Shown: piece by piece, positions 8,458-17,008 of the stretch
How the letters are laid out: every line of letters starts with the position of its first letter
How positions within the stretch are numbered: position 1 is the stretch's first letter
NCBI RefSeq assembly: GCF_009363895.1
Contig: NZ_CP045434.1
Location: 2,436,501-2,500,500 of the forward strand
Source of the DNA: Sphingomonas ginsengisoli An et al. 2013
Lineage (GTDB): Bacteria; Pseudomonadota; Alphaproteobacteria; Sphingomonadales; Sphingomonadaceae
Length of the DNA stretch: 64,000 nt
Direction of reading: 5' to 3'
The notes under the pieces: generated by a model
Told to the model about the DNA's origin: nothing
Seen by the model: the letters and a program-made list of their open reading frames with translations, nothing else
The model's database searches: none
Position numbers and translations under genes: made by a program

Positions 8458-8933
8458 ATGTTCGACAAGCTCGACGCCTACAATTTGGTGGCGAACCTCG
8501 TGCCTGGTGCTGCGCTCACCTATGCGTTGCACTTCGCAGGCTACCCAACCCCTTCGCCAGATGCGTTGGGCGCGTTCGTGTTAGTAGCGTTCGTAGCGGG
8601 AGTGACTGCTAATCGACTTGGCTCTCTCATCCTCGATCCAGTGCTTCGAAGACTGAAGTTCCTGAAGCCAAAGACTACCGTTCATTTCTCGTTCGAGAGA
8701 AGATCGATCCTAAATTGGACTCGTTGGTAGCTAATTCGGGCTTGTACAGGACGTTCTTCACAGCTGGCGTCCTGTATCTTGCTGCTTTGGCGTTTTCGGA
8801 CGCAGCCACGAAGCTGACTCGACGTGAGCTGTTTACGACATTCATCGTCGCAGGAATGAGCGTCTTCCTCTTCGCGTTGCGGAAGGAGGACGGCTATATT
8901 CACAGCCGAATTGAAGCAGCCAAAGACGGCTGA
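8458..8933 (+). pseudogene. Four-helix membrane protein gene with a frameshift
   Basis: Two overlapping frames together make one protein. The first part (ATG 8458, GAAAGG ribosome binding site) gives two helices (NLVPGAALTYALHFAG and about 20 residues near ANRLGSLI). At about 8670, in a short A run (CCAAAG), the sensible reading moves to the other frame and continues as KDYRSFLVREKIDPKLDSL into two more helices, ending at 8933. Without a shift the protein stops at 8730 after about 90 residues. This could be a true mutation, a sequencing error in the A run, or programmed frameshifting. The patch is AT-richer than its neighbours, suggesting transfer. Function unknown. Confidence 0.6.
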
Positions 8934-8951
8934 GAAGAGAGTTATGCTTGT

Positions 8952-10328
8952 ATGCTTTCCACGTTGGTCGACAACTCGACGCTCACAGCCGTGCAGAGAA
9001 CTATCGGTGACATAGGAGTTTCCCGATCATATCCCTTTGAAGGCGATCTCTCGGCTTATGACAACTACCTCCAATCTTTGCTAATATACGATGAGGTGGC
9101 TTGCCCTGACGATTACAAGGACGAATTCAAATCAGATAGGAGAGATTGCTTCTCTGAGGTTCGATTTCTCAGTACCTCTGATCTGCCCTACGATGTTTGT
9201 GAAGAGGCCTCGGTTGAAGCCTCGGAGGCGTTGAAGTTCAGCGTGACCAAAGGCGAGATCTCGCCTGGCCCCCTCAGAGACTTTCTTTCATCGCTCGACC
9301 TGCATGTTTCACCAGCTTGGTATATGAATTCAAGCAAGTGGTTCTTGCAGATGCGGTTGCTTGCTGATCAGGCTGAGGTCGACCTACCGAAGTATGGCAA
9401 ACTCATGAGCGTTCTTAAATCTCAGACGCTTGAAGCTGACAAGTCGGAAAAACAAATCCCTTCCGCTACCTACATAGAAGCATCGGATGGACGCGTGATC
9501 GATGAGAACCGCGTGGGGGATGGATCGATAAGAGAAGAGGTCAAGCAGTTTGCGTCGGGTTTGAATTGGATCGTTCAAAGATCGATCTTCTATACCGTAC
9601 TTGCGAAGCAACTTGAGAGTGCATTTACTCTTCATCCCATCCGACACGCTTTCGTCGGCCAGTATCTGATCGACAATCTTGTGCCTCAGCTCAGCAATAA
9701 CCTTCGCGCAAACGCGGTTGCGTTCTTCAGAGATGAAATAGTTGACCTAAGCGCAAAATCCGATGAGCTGTTGGGCAGCGCTCTCACTCCACTGCGATTA
9801 CCATTTTTTGCCGCGTGGGCCGTTGCTGAGGCAGGTAATCCCCGTGACGGTTACAAGCACGTCTTGCAGGTCCGCCATGCAGAGGAAGCAAGAGCACTTC
9901 GCTCTCGATTCAGAGAGATTGAGGAACTTGGGGAAGTCGGTGATTACGACGCCCAGCGGCGCTCGGCCGCCAAGTTACGTGCTGCGATTAGGGAGGACTT
10001 GGAATCGCTCAAACGTCGCTATTTCGGACGCGCTGCAAGTGGCTCGGCTGATATCAAGATCGATCTTCTGACGTTGCGGCCCAGCCTTACTGTCTCGAAT
10101 GTTTGGCAGAAGATTGCCGGGCACCTTCCGCTCAAAGACCGCAAAGCTGTCACACTTCTCCGGTCGATTGGGCGCGACATCATGAGGGCGCCAACGATGG
10201 GGCAGCTCTCTGACCGGTTCATGGCTAGCCGAAAGATACGTGCAGGGACGGGGCACAACCTTGAGCGCCCAAGAATGGAGGCGAAACGTTACGCCCGATC
10301 ATCAACGCACTTTAAGCAACCCCTATGA
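8952..10328 (+). CDS. Hypothetical 458-residue protein in an AT-richer patch
   Basis: I do not recognise this protein. It has no signal peptide and no clear membrane helix; it is soluble, mixed alpha/beta in appearance, and has a charged, probably helical stretch at about 320-370 (many Arg/Glu/Ala). Codon use is clearly less GC-biased than in nrdB upstream or the GFA gene downstream. It begins 18 bases after the frameshifted membrane-protein gene, with a purine-rich ribosome binding site, so the two form a probable operon gained together. It ends in a 6-base convergent overlap with the GFA gene. A phage-defence or stress role is possible but nothing in the sequence shows it. Confidence 0.7.
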   Translation: MLSTLVDNSTLTAVQRTIGDIGVSRSYPFEGDLSAYDNYLQSLLIYDEVACPDDYKDEFKSDRRDCFSEVRFLSTSDLPYDVCEEASVEASEALKFSVTKGEISPGPLRDFLSSLDLHVSPAWYMNSSKWFLQMRLLADQAEVDLPKYGKLMSVLKSQTLEADKSEKQIPSATYIEASDGRVIDENRVGDGSIREEVKQFASGLNWIVQRSIFYTVLAKQLESAFTLHPIRHAFVGQYLIDNLVPQLSNNLRANAVAFFRDEIVDLSAKSDELLGSALTPLRLPFFAAWAVAEAGNPRDGYKHVLQVRHAEEARALRSRFREIEELGEVGDYDAQRRSAAKLRAAIREDLESLKRRYFGRAASGSADIKIDLLTLRPSLTVSNVWQKIAGHLPLKDRKAVTLLRSIGRDIMRAPTMGQLSDRFMASRKIRAGTGHNLERPRMEAKRYARSSTHFKQPL

Positions 10329-10709
10329 GACGGCAGGCGTGTGCCGATCCCCTTCGAACCACTCCGACCCGAAGTCCGGCAGCCATCCCTCCCGCCGCAC
10401 CGTCCATAGTTCGTAGGTGGGCTTGAACTGATCGATCTCGTCGAGGGCGCCGAGGTGGAGGTCGATCTCCTCGCCCCAGCGGCCGAAGACGCTGCTGCCG
10501 CAGGTGGGGCAGAAGTGGCGGTGGTTGTATTCGCTGGTGTCGCCGGTGACGGTCACCTTTTCTTCCGGGAAGATGGCGGCGGCGAAGAAGAGGGTGCCGC
10601 TGTGCTTGCGGCAGTCGAGGCAGTGGCAGAGGCCGACGCGGGTGGGCTCGCCTCTGGCCTCGACCCGTACCGCGCCGCACAGGCAGCCGCCGCTCACCGT
10701 TCGCTCCAT
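10323..10709 (-). CDS. GFA family zinc-binding protein
   Basis: A 128-residue member of the GFA/CENP-V fold (glutathione-dependent formaldehyde-activating enzyme-like). The zinc-binding cysteines are visible: GGCLCGAVR near the start, CHCLDCRK in the middle and CPTCGSS further on. Members close to S-(hydroxymethyl)glutathione synthase exist, but most are of unknown substrate. ATG 10709 has a GGGAGAG ribosome binding site. A longer in-frame start upstream runs through a hairpin repeat and is unlikely. Confidence 0.85.
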   Translation of the reverse strand: MERTVSGGCLCGAVRVEARGEPTRVGLCHCLDCRKHSGTLFFAAAIFPEEKVTVTGDTSEYNHRHFCPTCGSSVFGRWGEEIDLHLGALDEIDQFKPTYELWTVRREGWLPDFGSEWFEGDRHTPAVS

Positions 10710-10784
10710 GCCGCACTCTCCCTGGCCGTGCGCCGGATCAACGGGCCGGGACGCGCGCGGTGCCGTGCGTCGGGCGCTGTCTGG

Positions 10785-10804
10785 ACCCCGGCCTTCGCCG
10801 GGGT
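10785..10804. repeat. Hairpin repeat, ACCCCGGC arms
   Basis: A perfect 8-base stem with a CTTC loop lies in the gap between the divergent GFA and lipoprotein genes. The arms resemble those of the larger inverted repeats around fumC (30435-30519 and 31938-32023), so it may be a shorter member of the same dispersed repeat family. Confidence 0.5.
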
Positions 10805-10885
10805 ACGGTGGCGTGCCGGGCGACCGCCGCGCACCCCCGCCCGTCATTCAGGAAACCGCAAGCTGACCAATGCCAAGTCATTGAC

Positions 10886-11329
10886 ATGGTGGGGATTTCT
10901 GCGGCGAATCGAAGGTCTCGAGCGACGGTGCGAGGCGCCGTGGCGCGCTTGTGGCCGGTGCTCGCCGCGGCTAGCCTCATCGCCTGCACCAACGGGAGCG
11001 CCAGCGCCGTGACTTCTGCAACGCCCGCCGCCCCCGCCTGCACCGTCAGCGGCGCGGACAAGTTCGTCGAGCGGGCCGGGGGCGCCGCCGCCATCTGCGC
11101 GGCGGTCGAGCGCGCGGTCCACGCCCAGGCGCCGGGCCAGCACCATGTCGAGGTCAAGGTGCTGTCGGCGACGACGATGACCGCGACCACCCGGCTGGCC
11201 GACGGCCGCACCCTGCCCGACCTTCACACCGCGATCAGCGACGGGACCATTTCGCCCGCCATGATGGACCGGTTCGCGCAGGACATTGCTAACCAAATTT
11301 CAAGCACCCTCCAGCATCAAGGGAAGTGA
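10886..11329 (+). CDS. Putative lipoprotein, unknown function
   Basis: A protein of about 147 residues. A basic N-terminus is followed by a hydrophobic segment ending in the lipobox LIAC, so it is probably lipidated and exported. The mature part holds a second cysteine pair (APAC and AAIC) and a helical C-terminus. I took ATG 10886; GTG 10940 or a nearby GTG would give a more typical short signal peptide and is a real alternative. No family is recognised. The metalloprotease follows 49 bases later. Confidence 0.55.
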   Translation: MVGISAANRRSRATVRGAVARLWPVLAAASLIACTNGSASAVTSATPAAPACTVSGADKFVERAGGAAAICAAVERAVHAQAPGQHHVEVKVLSATTMTATTRLADGRTLPDLHTAISDGTISPAMMDRFAQDIANQISSTLQHQGK

Positions 11330-11378
11330 GTCGGCGCCGCGCGCCCATCCGTCCCGCGTATCGTAGAAAGACCGTCCA

Positions 11379-13817
11379 GTGGCTGACATTCCAGGCGACG
11401 TTACCACCACCGCGATCATCACGGTCGGCCAGACCATCTCCGACAGCCTGGAGGTCGTCGGCGATCACGACTGGTTCCGCCTCAACCTGACCTCGGGCCA
11501 GGCGGTCACCGTCTCGATCCACGGCGTGACGCTCGATGACTCGTACCTGCGGATCTACGACATCAACGGCAACATGGTGTACGAGAATGACGACATCTCG
11601 GACGCCAACAAGGATTCGCTGGTGTCCTTCGCCGCCAGCTACACCGGCGTCTATTATGTCGATGTCGGCTCGTGGGACGACCGCACCGCCGGGACCTACC
11701 AGGTCAGCGTCAAGAGCTATGTCGCGCCGGGCGTGGCGACGCTCCAGCAGGTCGCCGACCAGCTCAAATATGGCTATTGGGGCGATGGCGGGCACCATTT
11801 CAACGTCACCAGCGGGGGCTCGCTGACGGTCAATCTGACCGGGCTGACCGCCGCCGGGCAGAATCTCGCGCGGGCCGCGCTGGCGACCTGGACCGACGTC
11901 ATCGGGGTCACCTTCCGCGAGGTCTCGACCGGCGGGCAGATCACCTTCGACGACACGGACACGGGCGCGGCGACCAGCGGCAGCTGGGCCAACGGCATCT
12001 CGACCTCGGCGCACGTCAACATCGGCACCCAGTGGCTGACCGACTATGGCACCAGCCTGACGAGCTATTCCTTCCAGACCTACATCCACGAGATCGGCCA
12101 CGCGCTCGGCCTCGGCCACGCCGGCAATTACAACGGCGACGCGACCTATCCCTACGACACGGCCTTCTCGAACGACGGCTGGCCCGAGACGGTCATGTCC
12201 TACTTCGACCAGACCGAAAGCACCTATTTCAAGAATTTGGGCTTCACCAAGAATTTCGTCGCGACGCCGATGATGGCCGACGTGCTGGCGGCGACCCAGA
12301 TGTACGGGATGTCGACCACCACGCGGGTCGGCGACACGGTCTACGGGCCGGCGTGGACGACGACGCAGGGCACTTTGTGCATCGTCGACAGCGCGGGCAA
12401 CGACACGATCGACGTCTCGGCCTGGAGCGGCGCGCAGACGGTGAACCTCAACCAGGCGACCTTCTCCAATGTGCTCGGCGAGGTCGGCAACATCTCGATC
12501 GCGCCGGGGACGACGATCGAGAATGCCATCACCGGTAGCGGCAACGACACGCTGATCGGCAACGAGGTCGCCAATGTGCTGACCGGCGGGCTCGGCGCCG
12601 ACACGCTGACCGGCGGGGCGGGCAACGACATCTTCAAGGACTCGATCGCCGGGCACAGCGGCGACACGATCACCGATTTCAGCGCGGGCGACGTGCTGCT
12701 GTTCACCGATGCCGGCGCCAATTTCACTTACTCGCTGAGCGGGCGGACGCTGACTTACAGCGGCGGATCGCTGACCTTCGGATCGACGCTGAGCGGTTCG
12801 CTGGTCGCGGCGGCGGCGGCCGGGGGCGGGATCCAGCTGACGCTCGGCACCGCGACCACGCCGCTCACCCGGGCGGTCGCCAACGACTTCAACGGCGACG
12901 GCAAGAGCGACGTATTGTGGCGCAACGACGACGGCACGGTCACCAATTGGCTTGGCGAGGCGAATGGCAACTTTGCCGGCAATGCAGGCAATTCGTACAA
13001 CAATCCCGGTCCCGGCTGGACCGTGGCCGGGACGGGTGACTTCAACGGCGACGGCCACGCCGACATTCTGTGGCGCAACACCAACGGTGACGTGACCAAC
13101 TGGCTCGGCACGGCGACCGGCAATTTCACCGGGAACGCCGCCAACTCGTACAATAATCCGGGCGCCGGCTGGACCGTGGCCGGGATCGGCGACTTCAACG
13201 GCGACGGCCACGCCGACATCCTGTGGCGCAACACCAACGGTGACGTGACCAACTGGCTCGGCACGGCGAACGGGAATTTCGCGGGCAATGCGGGGAACTC
13301 GTACAATAATCCCGGCGCCGGCTGGACCGTGGTCGGAACCGGCGACTTCAACGGCGATGGCCGCGACGACGTCCTGTGGCGCAACGCCAACGGCGACGTC
13401 ACCGACTGGCTTGGCACGATGACCGGCAATTTTGCCGGCAATGCCGCCAACTCGTACAATAATCCGGGCGCGGGCTGGACCGTCGTCGGGATTGGTGACT
13501 TCAATGGCGATGGCCGCGACGACATCCTGTGGCGCAACACCAACGGCGACATAACCAACTGGCTCGGCACGGCGAATGGCAACTTCGCCGGGAATGCCGC
13601 CAACTCGTACAACAATCCGGGCGCCGGCTGGACTGTCGTCGGGACCGGCGACTACAACGGCGATGGTCGTGACGACGTCCTGTGGCGCAACACCAACGGT
13701 GACGTGACCGACTGGCTCGGCCAGGCCAACGGCAACTATATCGGCAACGCCGCCAACTCGTACAACAACCTGGGGCTCAACTGGCACGTCCAGCCCGATC
13801 ATTCCCTGTTCTTCTAG
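11379..13817 (+). CDS. Serralysin-like metalloprotease with PPC domain and VCBS/FG-GAP repeats
   Basis: An 812-residue secreted zinc metalloprotease of the metzincin (M10-like) class. A pre-peptidase C-terminal type domain fills about residues 15-112. The protease core follows, with the zinc motif HEIGHALGLGH (H237, E238, H241, H247) and the Met-turn VMSYF (M273). RTX-type glycine/aspartate nonapeptides (GSGNDTL, GGAGNDIF) lie at about 385-425. Six near-identical 51-residue VCBS/FG-GAP-like repeats finish the protein. There is no Sec signal, which fits type I secretion, yet no type I exporter genes lie near. The GTG start at 11379 follows a GAAAG ribosome binding site. Confidence 0.85.
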   Translation: MADIPGDVTTTAIITVGQTISDSLEVVGDHDWFRLNLTSGQAVTVSIHGVTLDDSYLRIYDINGNMVYENDDISDANKDSLVSFAASYTGVYYVDVGSWDDRTAGTYQVSVKSYVAPGVATLQQVADQLKYGYWGDGGHHFNVTSGGSLTVNLTGLTAAGQNLARAALATWTDVIGVTFREVSTGGQITFDDTDTGAATSGSWANGISTSAHVNIGTQWLTDYGTSLTSYSFQTYIHEIGHALGLGHAGNYNGDATYPYDTAFSNDGWPETVMSYFDQTESTYFKNLGFTKNFVATPMMADVLAATQMYGMSTTTRVGDTVYGPAWTTTQGTLCIVDSAGNDTIDVSAWSGAQTVNLNQATFSNVLGEVGNISIAPGTTIENAITGSGNDTLIGNEVANVLTGGLGADTLTGGAGNDIFKDSIAGHSGDTITDFSAGDVLLFTDAGANFTYSLSGRTLTYSGGSLTFGSTLSGSLVAAAAAGGGIQLTLGTATTPLTRAVANDFNGDGKSDVLWRNDDGTVTNWLGEANGNFAGNAGNSYNNPGPGWTVAGTGDFNGDGHADILWRNTNGDVTNWLGTATGNFTGNAANSYNNPGAGWTVAGIGDFNGDGHADILWRNTNGDVTNWLGTANGNFAGNAGNSYNNPGAGWTVVGTGDFNGDGRDDVLWRNANGDVTDWLGTMTGNFAGNAANSYNNPGAGWTVVGIGDFNGDGRDDILWRNTNGDITNWLGTANGNFAGNAANSYNNPGAGWTVVGTGDYNGDGRDDVLWRNTNGDVTDWLGQANGNYIGNAANSYNNLGLNWHVQPDHSLFF
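12885..13802 (+). repeat. Six tandem 153-base coding repeats
   Basis: Units begin at 12885, 13038, 13191, 13344, 13497 and 13650. Each encodes 51 residues with the pattern DFNGDG-x-DxLWRN-x-GDVTxWLG and then NSYNNPGAGWTV. The DxNGDG part resembles the calcium-binding loops of FG-GAP/VCBS propeller blades. The DNA of the units is very alike, so copy number may change by recombination. Confidence 0.85.
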
Positions 13818-14047
13818 GGACGAGGGGCGTTTCGCGACGGATGCCCGGGTCTCATGTTGCTCGAAGTCTGCGCGCAGACGACCACTGCCGCGTAGACTGA
13901 GGGACACTGGTTCGGTCTCAACTCCGACGGGTCGCGCGCCGACGGGACGTTCAGCACCAGCGGTAAACCGACCTGCGCATTGAGAACATCCCCGCCGGCG
14001 CCGCGTGGGAAGCGACGATCGAGCGTGAACTGACCGCCGCCGACGCG
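13818..14047. other. Decayed region upstream of the TIR-remnant gene
   Basis: No complete gene fits here. From 13966 to 14047 the frame of the next gene stays open after a TAA and reads as credible TIR-domain sequence (LRIENIPAGAAWEATIEREL), but it has no ATG or GTG. The part from 13835 to 13960 shows no clear frame. It looks like the eroded front end of the following gene. Confidence 0.45.
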
Positions 14048-15802
14048 GTGATCGTCTGCTGGTCGGCGGCTTCGACGCAGAGCGAGAATGTGCGGTCGGA
14101 GGCGCGGCTCGCCCGCGAGCGGGGGCGGCTGGTCCAGGTCTATCTCGACGATTCGGCCGCGCCTTTGTTCTTCGGTGAGCGGCAGGGCATCGACCTGCGC
14201 GGCTGGAGCGGGGGCGCGAACGATCCGACGAGCCGGCGACTGAGCGAGGCGTTGCGCGAGGTGCTGGGCGGCGAGCGGATCGCGGCGCCGCCGGCGGGCA
14301 CGGCAAAGGTCGAACGTCGCTGGTCTTGGCGGATGCTGGCGGCGGTCGGGCTGCCGGTGCTCCTATTAGCTGCCGTCGGCGCCTGGTGGTGGTCGCGGCC
14401 CGCCGCCGCGCCCACGCCCGCCCGGGTCGCGGTGACGGGGGTGACGTCGCTCGACCGCGCTCCCACGACCGCCGCGCTCGCGACGGGGCTGGCCGACGAG
14501 ATCAGCAGCGGGCTCACCTCTGCCCACATTCCGACGGTCAGCCAGGACCAGCCCGCTGGCCCGAGCGCGGGGGCGGGCGCCGACTATACGATCGGCGGCA
14601 CCGTCGCGCAGCAGGGCGGGCAGCTCCACGCCCGGATCCACCTCGACGACAGCCGCCAGCGCCTCAGCCTGTGGACCTACGAACTCGCGGTTCCGGCGAG
14701 CGATTCTGTGCGGCTCAACGACCAGGTCGCCGAGGCGATCGCCGGCGTGGTGAGCTGCGCCTATCGCGGGCTGGGCCCAAGCGGGCTGACCGACAGCAAC
14801 CTGCTGTCGCGCTACCTGCGGGTGTGCGACCTGTTCGTGAACCACAACGACGCCGGGGACACCCGCTCGACCTTCGAACTGCTCGGCGACCTTCGGCGGA
14901 TCACGCAGGCGGCGCCCGACTTCGTTCCGGCACGCACCGACTTCGCCAAGTTCGGCGCCTACCTCGCCCCGCTGCTGGCGCCTGAGCAGGCGGCGGCGGT
15001 GCGGGCGGAGGCGGCAGCGCAGGCGACCCGCGCGCTCGAGCTCGATCCCAAGGCGGCGGACGCGTGGCTCGCGCGCGAGATGCTGCTCAAGCCGACCCAG
15101 TGGGCCGAGCGTGAGCGGCTGCTTCGCCGGGCGGTCGCGGTGAACCCCGACTGGCCGCACAGCAACGGCTTCCTCGCCCAGCTGCTGACCGAGACGGGGC
15201 GGATGAGCGAGGCCGCGGTCTACGCGCAGCGCGCGTCGGCGGCCGACCTGCAGATCGACTGGCGGCCCTATGCGTCGATGGTCGCCTGCGAGGCGGGCCA
15301 AGCGGACAGCACGATCGCCGATCTGCGCGAGCAGATGGCCAGCGCCAGCGGGGGCGGCCGCTTCCGCTTTGCGCTGATCCAGTGTCTGATCGACGCGGGG
15401 CGCTATGCTGAGGCGATGCAGGTGCAGGCGAGCATCGGCGCGCGATCGTCCGACCTTCGCCTGGCGCTGATCAAGGCGGCGGCGACCAAGGCCCCCGCCG
15501 ACCTCGCCGCCGCCAAGCGGCTGACCGACGCGATGCGGCCGAACAAGGCGGCGCTGCCGCTCGTCATCCAGGCCTATGCGCAACTTGGCGACCTCGACGC
15601 CGCTTTTGCCGCCGCGCAGGATTATTCGCCAGGATATCCGATGACCGGGATCGTCGCCTTCCTCTTCTATCAGGCAACAGCGCCGATGCGCGCCGATCCG
15701 CGCTTCAAGCCGCTGATGGAGCGCTACGGCCTGTGGCAGTTCTGGCAGTCGACCGGACGCTGGCCGGATTATCTGCGCGATCGCAAGGGCGGGCCCGCCT
15801 AG
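14048..15802 (+). CDS. TIR-remnant membrane protein with TPR-like C-terminus
   Basis: A 584-residue protein. The first about 55 residues are the back half of a TIR-like domain (VIVCWSAAST, then RERGRLVQVYLD), whose front half is missing. A single membrane helix follows at about 95-112, then a periplasmic TolB-amino-terminal-like region (about 125-240), as in TIR- or cyclase-linked signalling proteins. The C-terminal half is Ala-rich and helical with TPR-like repeats (about 300-560). GTG 14048 is the first usable start but lies inside the domain, so the gene may be a 5'-truncated pseudogene. No partner is visible nearby. Confidence 0.6.
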   Translation: MIVCWSAASTQSENVRSEARLARERGRLVQVYLDDSAAPLFFGERQGIDLRGWSGGANDPTSRRLSEALREVLGGERIAAPPAGTAKVERRWSWRMLAAVGLPVLLLAAVGAWWWSRPAAAPTPARVAVTGVTSLDRAPTTAALATGLADEISSGLTSAHIPTVSQDQPAGPSAGAGADYTIGGTVAQQGGQLHARIHLDDSRQRLSLWTYELAVPASDSVRLNDQVAEAIAGVVSCAYRGLGPSGLTDSNLLSRYLRVCDLFVNHNDAGDTRSTFELLGDLRRITQAAPDFVPARTDFAKFGAYLAPLLAPEQAAAVRAEAAAQATRALELDPKAADAWLAREMLLKPTQWAERERLLRRAVAVNPDWPHSNGFLAQLLTETGRMSEAAVYAQRASAADLQIDWRPYASMVACEAGQADSTIADLREQMASASGGGRFRFALIQCLIDAGRYAEAMQVQASIGARSSDLRLALIKAAATKAPADLAAAKRLTDAMRPNKAALPLVIQAYAQLGDLDAAFAAAQDYSPGYPMTGIVAFLFYQATAPMRADPRFKPLMERYGLWQFWQSTGRWPDYLRDRKGGPA

Positions 15803-15863
15803 GCCGAAAAGGGGAAGGTTCGCGCCATTGCGGACACCCTGGCCGGGCGCCATTCATTGCGGG

Positions 15864-16190
15864 ATGAAGAATGTGTTGTTCGTTTGCAGCCAGAACCGGT
15901 TGCGCAGTCCCACCGCCGAGCAGGTGTTCGCGGCTTACCCCGCGATCGAGGTTGCCTCGGCGGGGACCAATAATGACGCCGAAACGCCGCTGACGTCCGA
16001 GCTGGTCCGCTGGGCCGACCTCATCTTCGTGATGGAGAAGGCCCATCGCACCAAGGTCCAGAAGCGCTTCAAGGCCGATCTCAAGCAGGCGCGCCTGATC
16101 TGCCTCGACATACCGGACGACTATGAGTTCATGGATGCCGAGCTGGTGCGGCTCCTGAAGGCGAAGGTGGCGCGATTTCTTCCGGGGTAG
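15864..16190 (+). CDS. Low-molecular-weight phosphatase-like protein
   Basis: A 108-residue cytosolic protein of the low-molecular-weight tyrosine phosphatase fold. The P-loop is CSQNRLRSP (C8 to P16), close to but not identical with the canonical C-x5-R-S/T. It is shorter than classical enzymes (about 150 residues) and belongs to a compact branch often annotated as a protein tyrosine phosphatase. A DxPD segment near 90 (DIPDDYEFMD) could supply the general acid. ATG 15864 is the family-like start; the frame is open further upstream. Confidence 0.8.
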   Translation: MKNVLFVCSQNRLRSPTAEQVFAAYPAIEVASAGTNNDAETPLTSELVRWADLIFVMEKAHRTKVQKRFKADLKQARLICLDIPDDYEFMDAELVRLLKAKVARFLPG

Positions 16191-16191
16191 G

Positions 16192-16219
16192 ATGTCCGCT
16201 TTCGACCCATTGCGGACAT
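16192..16219. repeat. Dispersed hairpin repeat, ATGTCCGC arms (copy 1)
   Basis: Perfect 8-base arms ATGTCCGC (16192-16199) and GCGGACAT (16212-16219) around a 12-base loop. It starts 2 bases after the phosphatase-like stop codon, so it may also act as a terminator. Two further copies lie within 750 bases. Confidence 0.6.
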
Positions 16220-16243
16220 TCGCTCGCGAGCTAGGTGGCGCGG

Positions 16244-16528
16244 ATGAAACGCGCATACCTGCGAACGTTAGTTATCTTCGGTGTGGCTTATGCCACGGTC
16301 ATGCTCGTCCTTGCCTTGGCGGAAGCAGACGGCATTCTCATTTTCCTTGTGTCGACGATCCTGGCGTTCCCGCTGTCCGTGGCCGTTCCAGAGGTCTGCA
16401 ATCTGCTCTCGATCGATGGATCATCCGGTCTAGCCTACATTGCCTTTAACGGTGCCGCAGGCCTCGCTTTCTGGCTAGCAGTGACATGGTTGAAAACACG
16501 AGAACGTGGCTATCGCAGTCGCGCCTAA
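16244..16528 (+). CDS. Small membrane protein, unknown
   Basis: A 94-residue protein with about three hydrophobic helices (near 8-26, 30-48 and 65-85) and a basic C-terminus (KTRERGYRSRA). ATG 16244 has an AGG ribosome binding site; GTG 16235 is an in-frame alternative. Base composition is lower in GC than in the neighbouring core genes. No family is recognised. Confidence 0.5.
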   Translation: MKRAYLRTLVIFGVAYATVMLVLALAEADGILIFLVSTILAFPLSVAVPEVCNLLSIDGSSGLAYIAFNGAAGLAFWLAVTWLKTRERGYRSRA

Positions 16529-16548
16529 TGTCTCCGCTTATCACCGAA

Positions 16549-16574
16549 CGTCCGCATTCGACCCGTTGCGGACA
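16549..16574. repeat. Dispersed hairpin repeat (copy 2)
   Basis: Arms CGTCCGC and GCGGACA around a 12-base loop that shares most bases with the loop of copy 1 (TTCGACCC). It lies between two small orphan genes. Confidence 0.55.
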
Positions 16575-16600
16575 TTCGCGCCGAATGACACAACCGCCTC

Positions 16601-16903
16601 GTGTTGCTGCTGTTCGTTCTTGCTACGGCTCAGTCAAGTCAGGCGACCATTCTGGTCGGTGGCTTCGATAACCGCCCGACACTGACAGTCGCAGAGGGCT
16701 ACGGAACGAATTTGGCGCCAATCAAAGCTGTGGCGGAAACCTGCGGCTTCACACAGGCCTGGCTGTGGGACGACGACAGCGCCGAAGCGCAGCTTTGGGT
16801 CCTCGCGGCCGAGGCTTCTCGAAAGAGAAAAAGCTGCCTCGACAGTTGGCGAAGTAAGCATTCGACGGTCCCGCTGACGTGGAAGCTTCACCAGTCCCAC
16901 TGA
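16601..16903 (+). CDS. Small putative secreted protein
   Basis: A 100-residue frame with a GTG start and a hydrophobic start (MLLLFVLATAQSSQA) that looks like a short signal peptide. The rest has two cysteines (ETCGF and KSCLDSW) and a WLWDDDS segment. It sits between two copies of the hairpin repeat. No family is recognised and no strong ribosome binding site is seen, so it may not be real. Confidence 0.4.
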   Translation: MLLLFVLATAQSSQATILVGGFDNRPTLTVAEGYGTNLAPIKAVAETCGFTQAWLWDDDSAEAQLWVLAAEASRKRKSCLDSWRSKHSTVPLTWKLHQSH

Positions 16904-16929
16904 CGTCCGCTTTCCACCCAAAGCCGACA
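16904..16929. repeat. Dispersed hairpin repeat (copy 3, degenerate)
   Basis: Arms CGTCCGC and GCCGACA with one mismatch in the stem; the loop is TTTCCACCCAAA. It overlaps the end of the small frame at 16601-16903. Confidence 0.5.
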
Positions 16930-17008
16930 CTCGTGCGAGTCTGCCTGCCGGTTTTGACGCCGTCTGTACTCGTGCGCGGCGGGGTCGTGCGGCTGAGGAC
17001 GGTCGGGC

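Noticed and set aside
8952..10328. Calling the 458-residue protein a defence-system effector
   Set aside because: No nuclease, ATPase, TIR or protease motif is visible; only location and composition suggest transfer.
12885..13802. Tandem repeats as a CRISPR array
   Set aside because: Units are 153 bases with no spacers and keep one reading frame; they encode protein repeats.
11289..14306. A 1005-residue open frame opposite the metalloprotease
   Set aside because: Its internal repeats mirror the 153-base repeats of the real gene; no ribosome site or domain.
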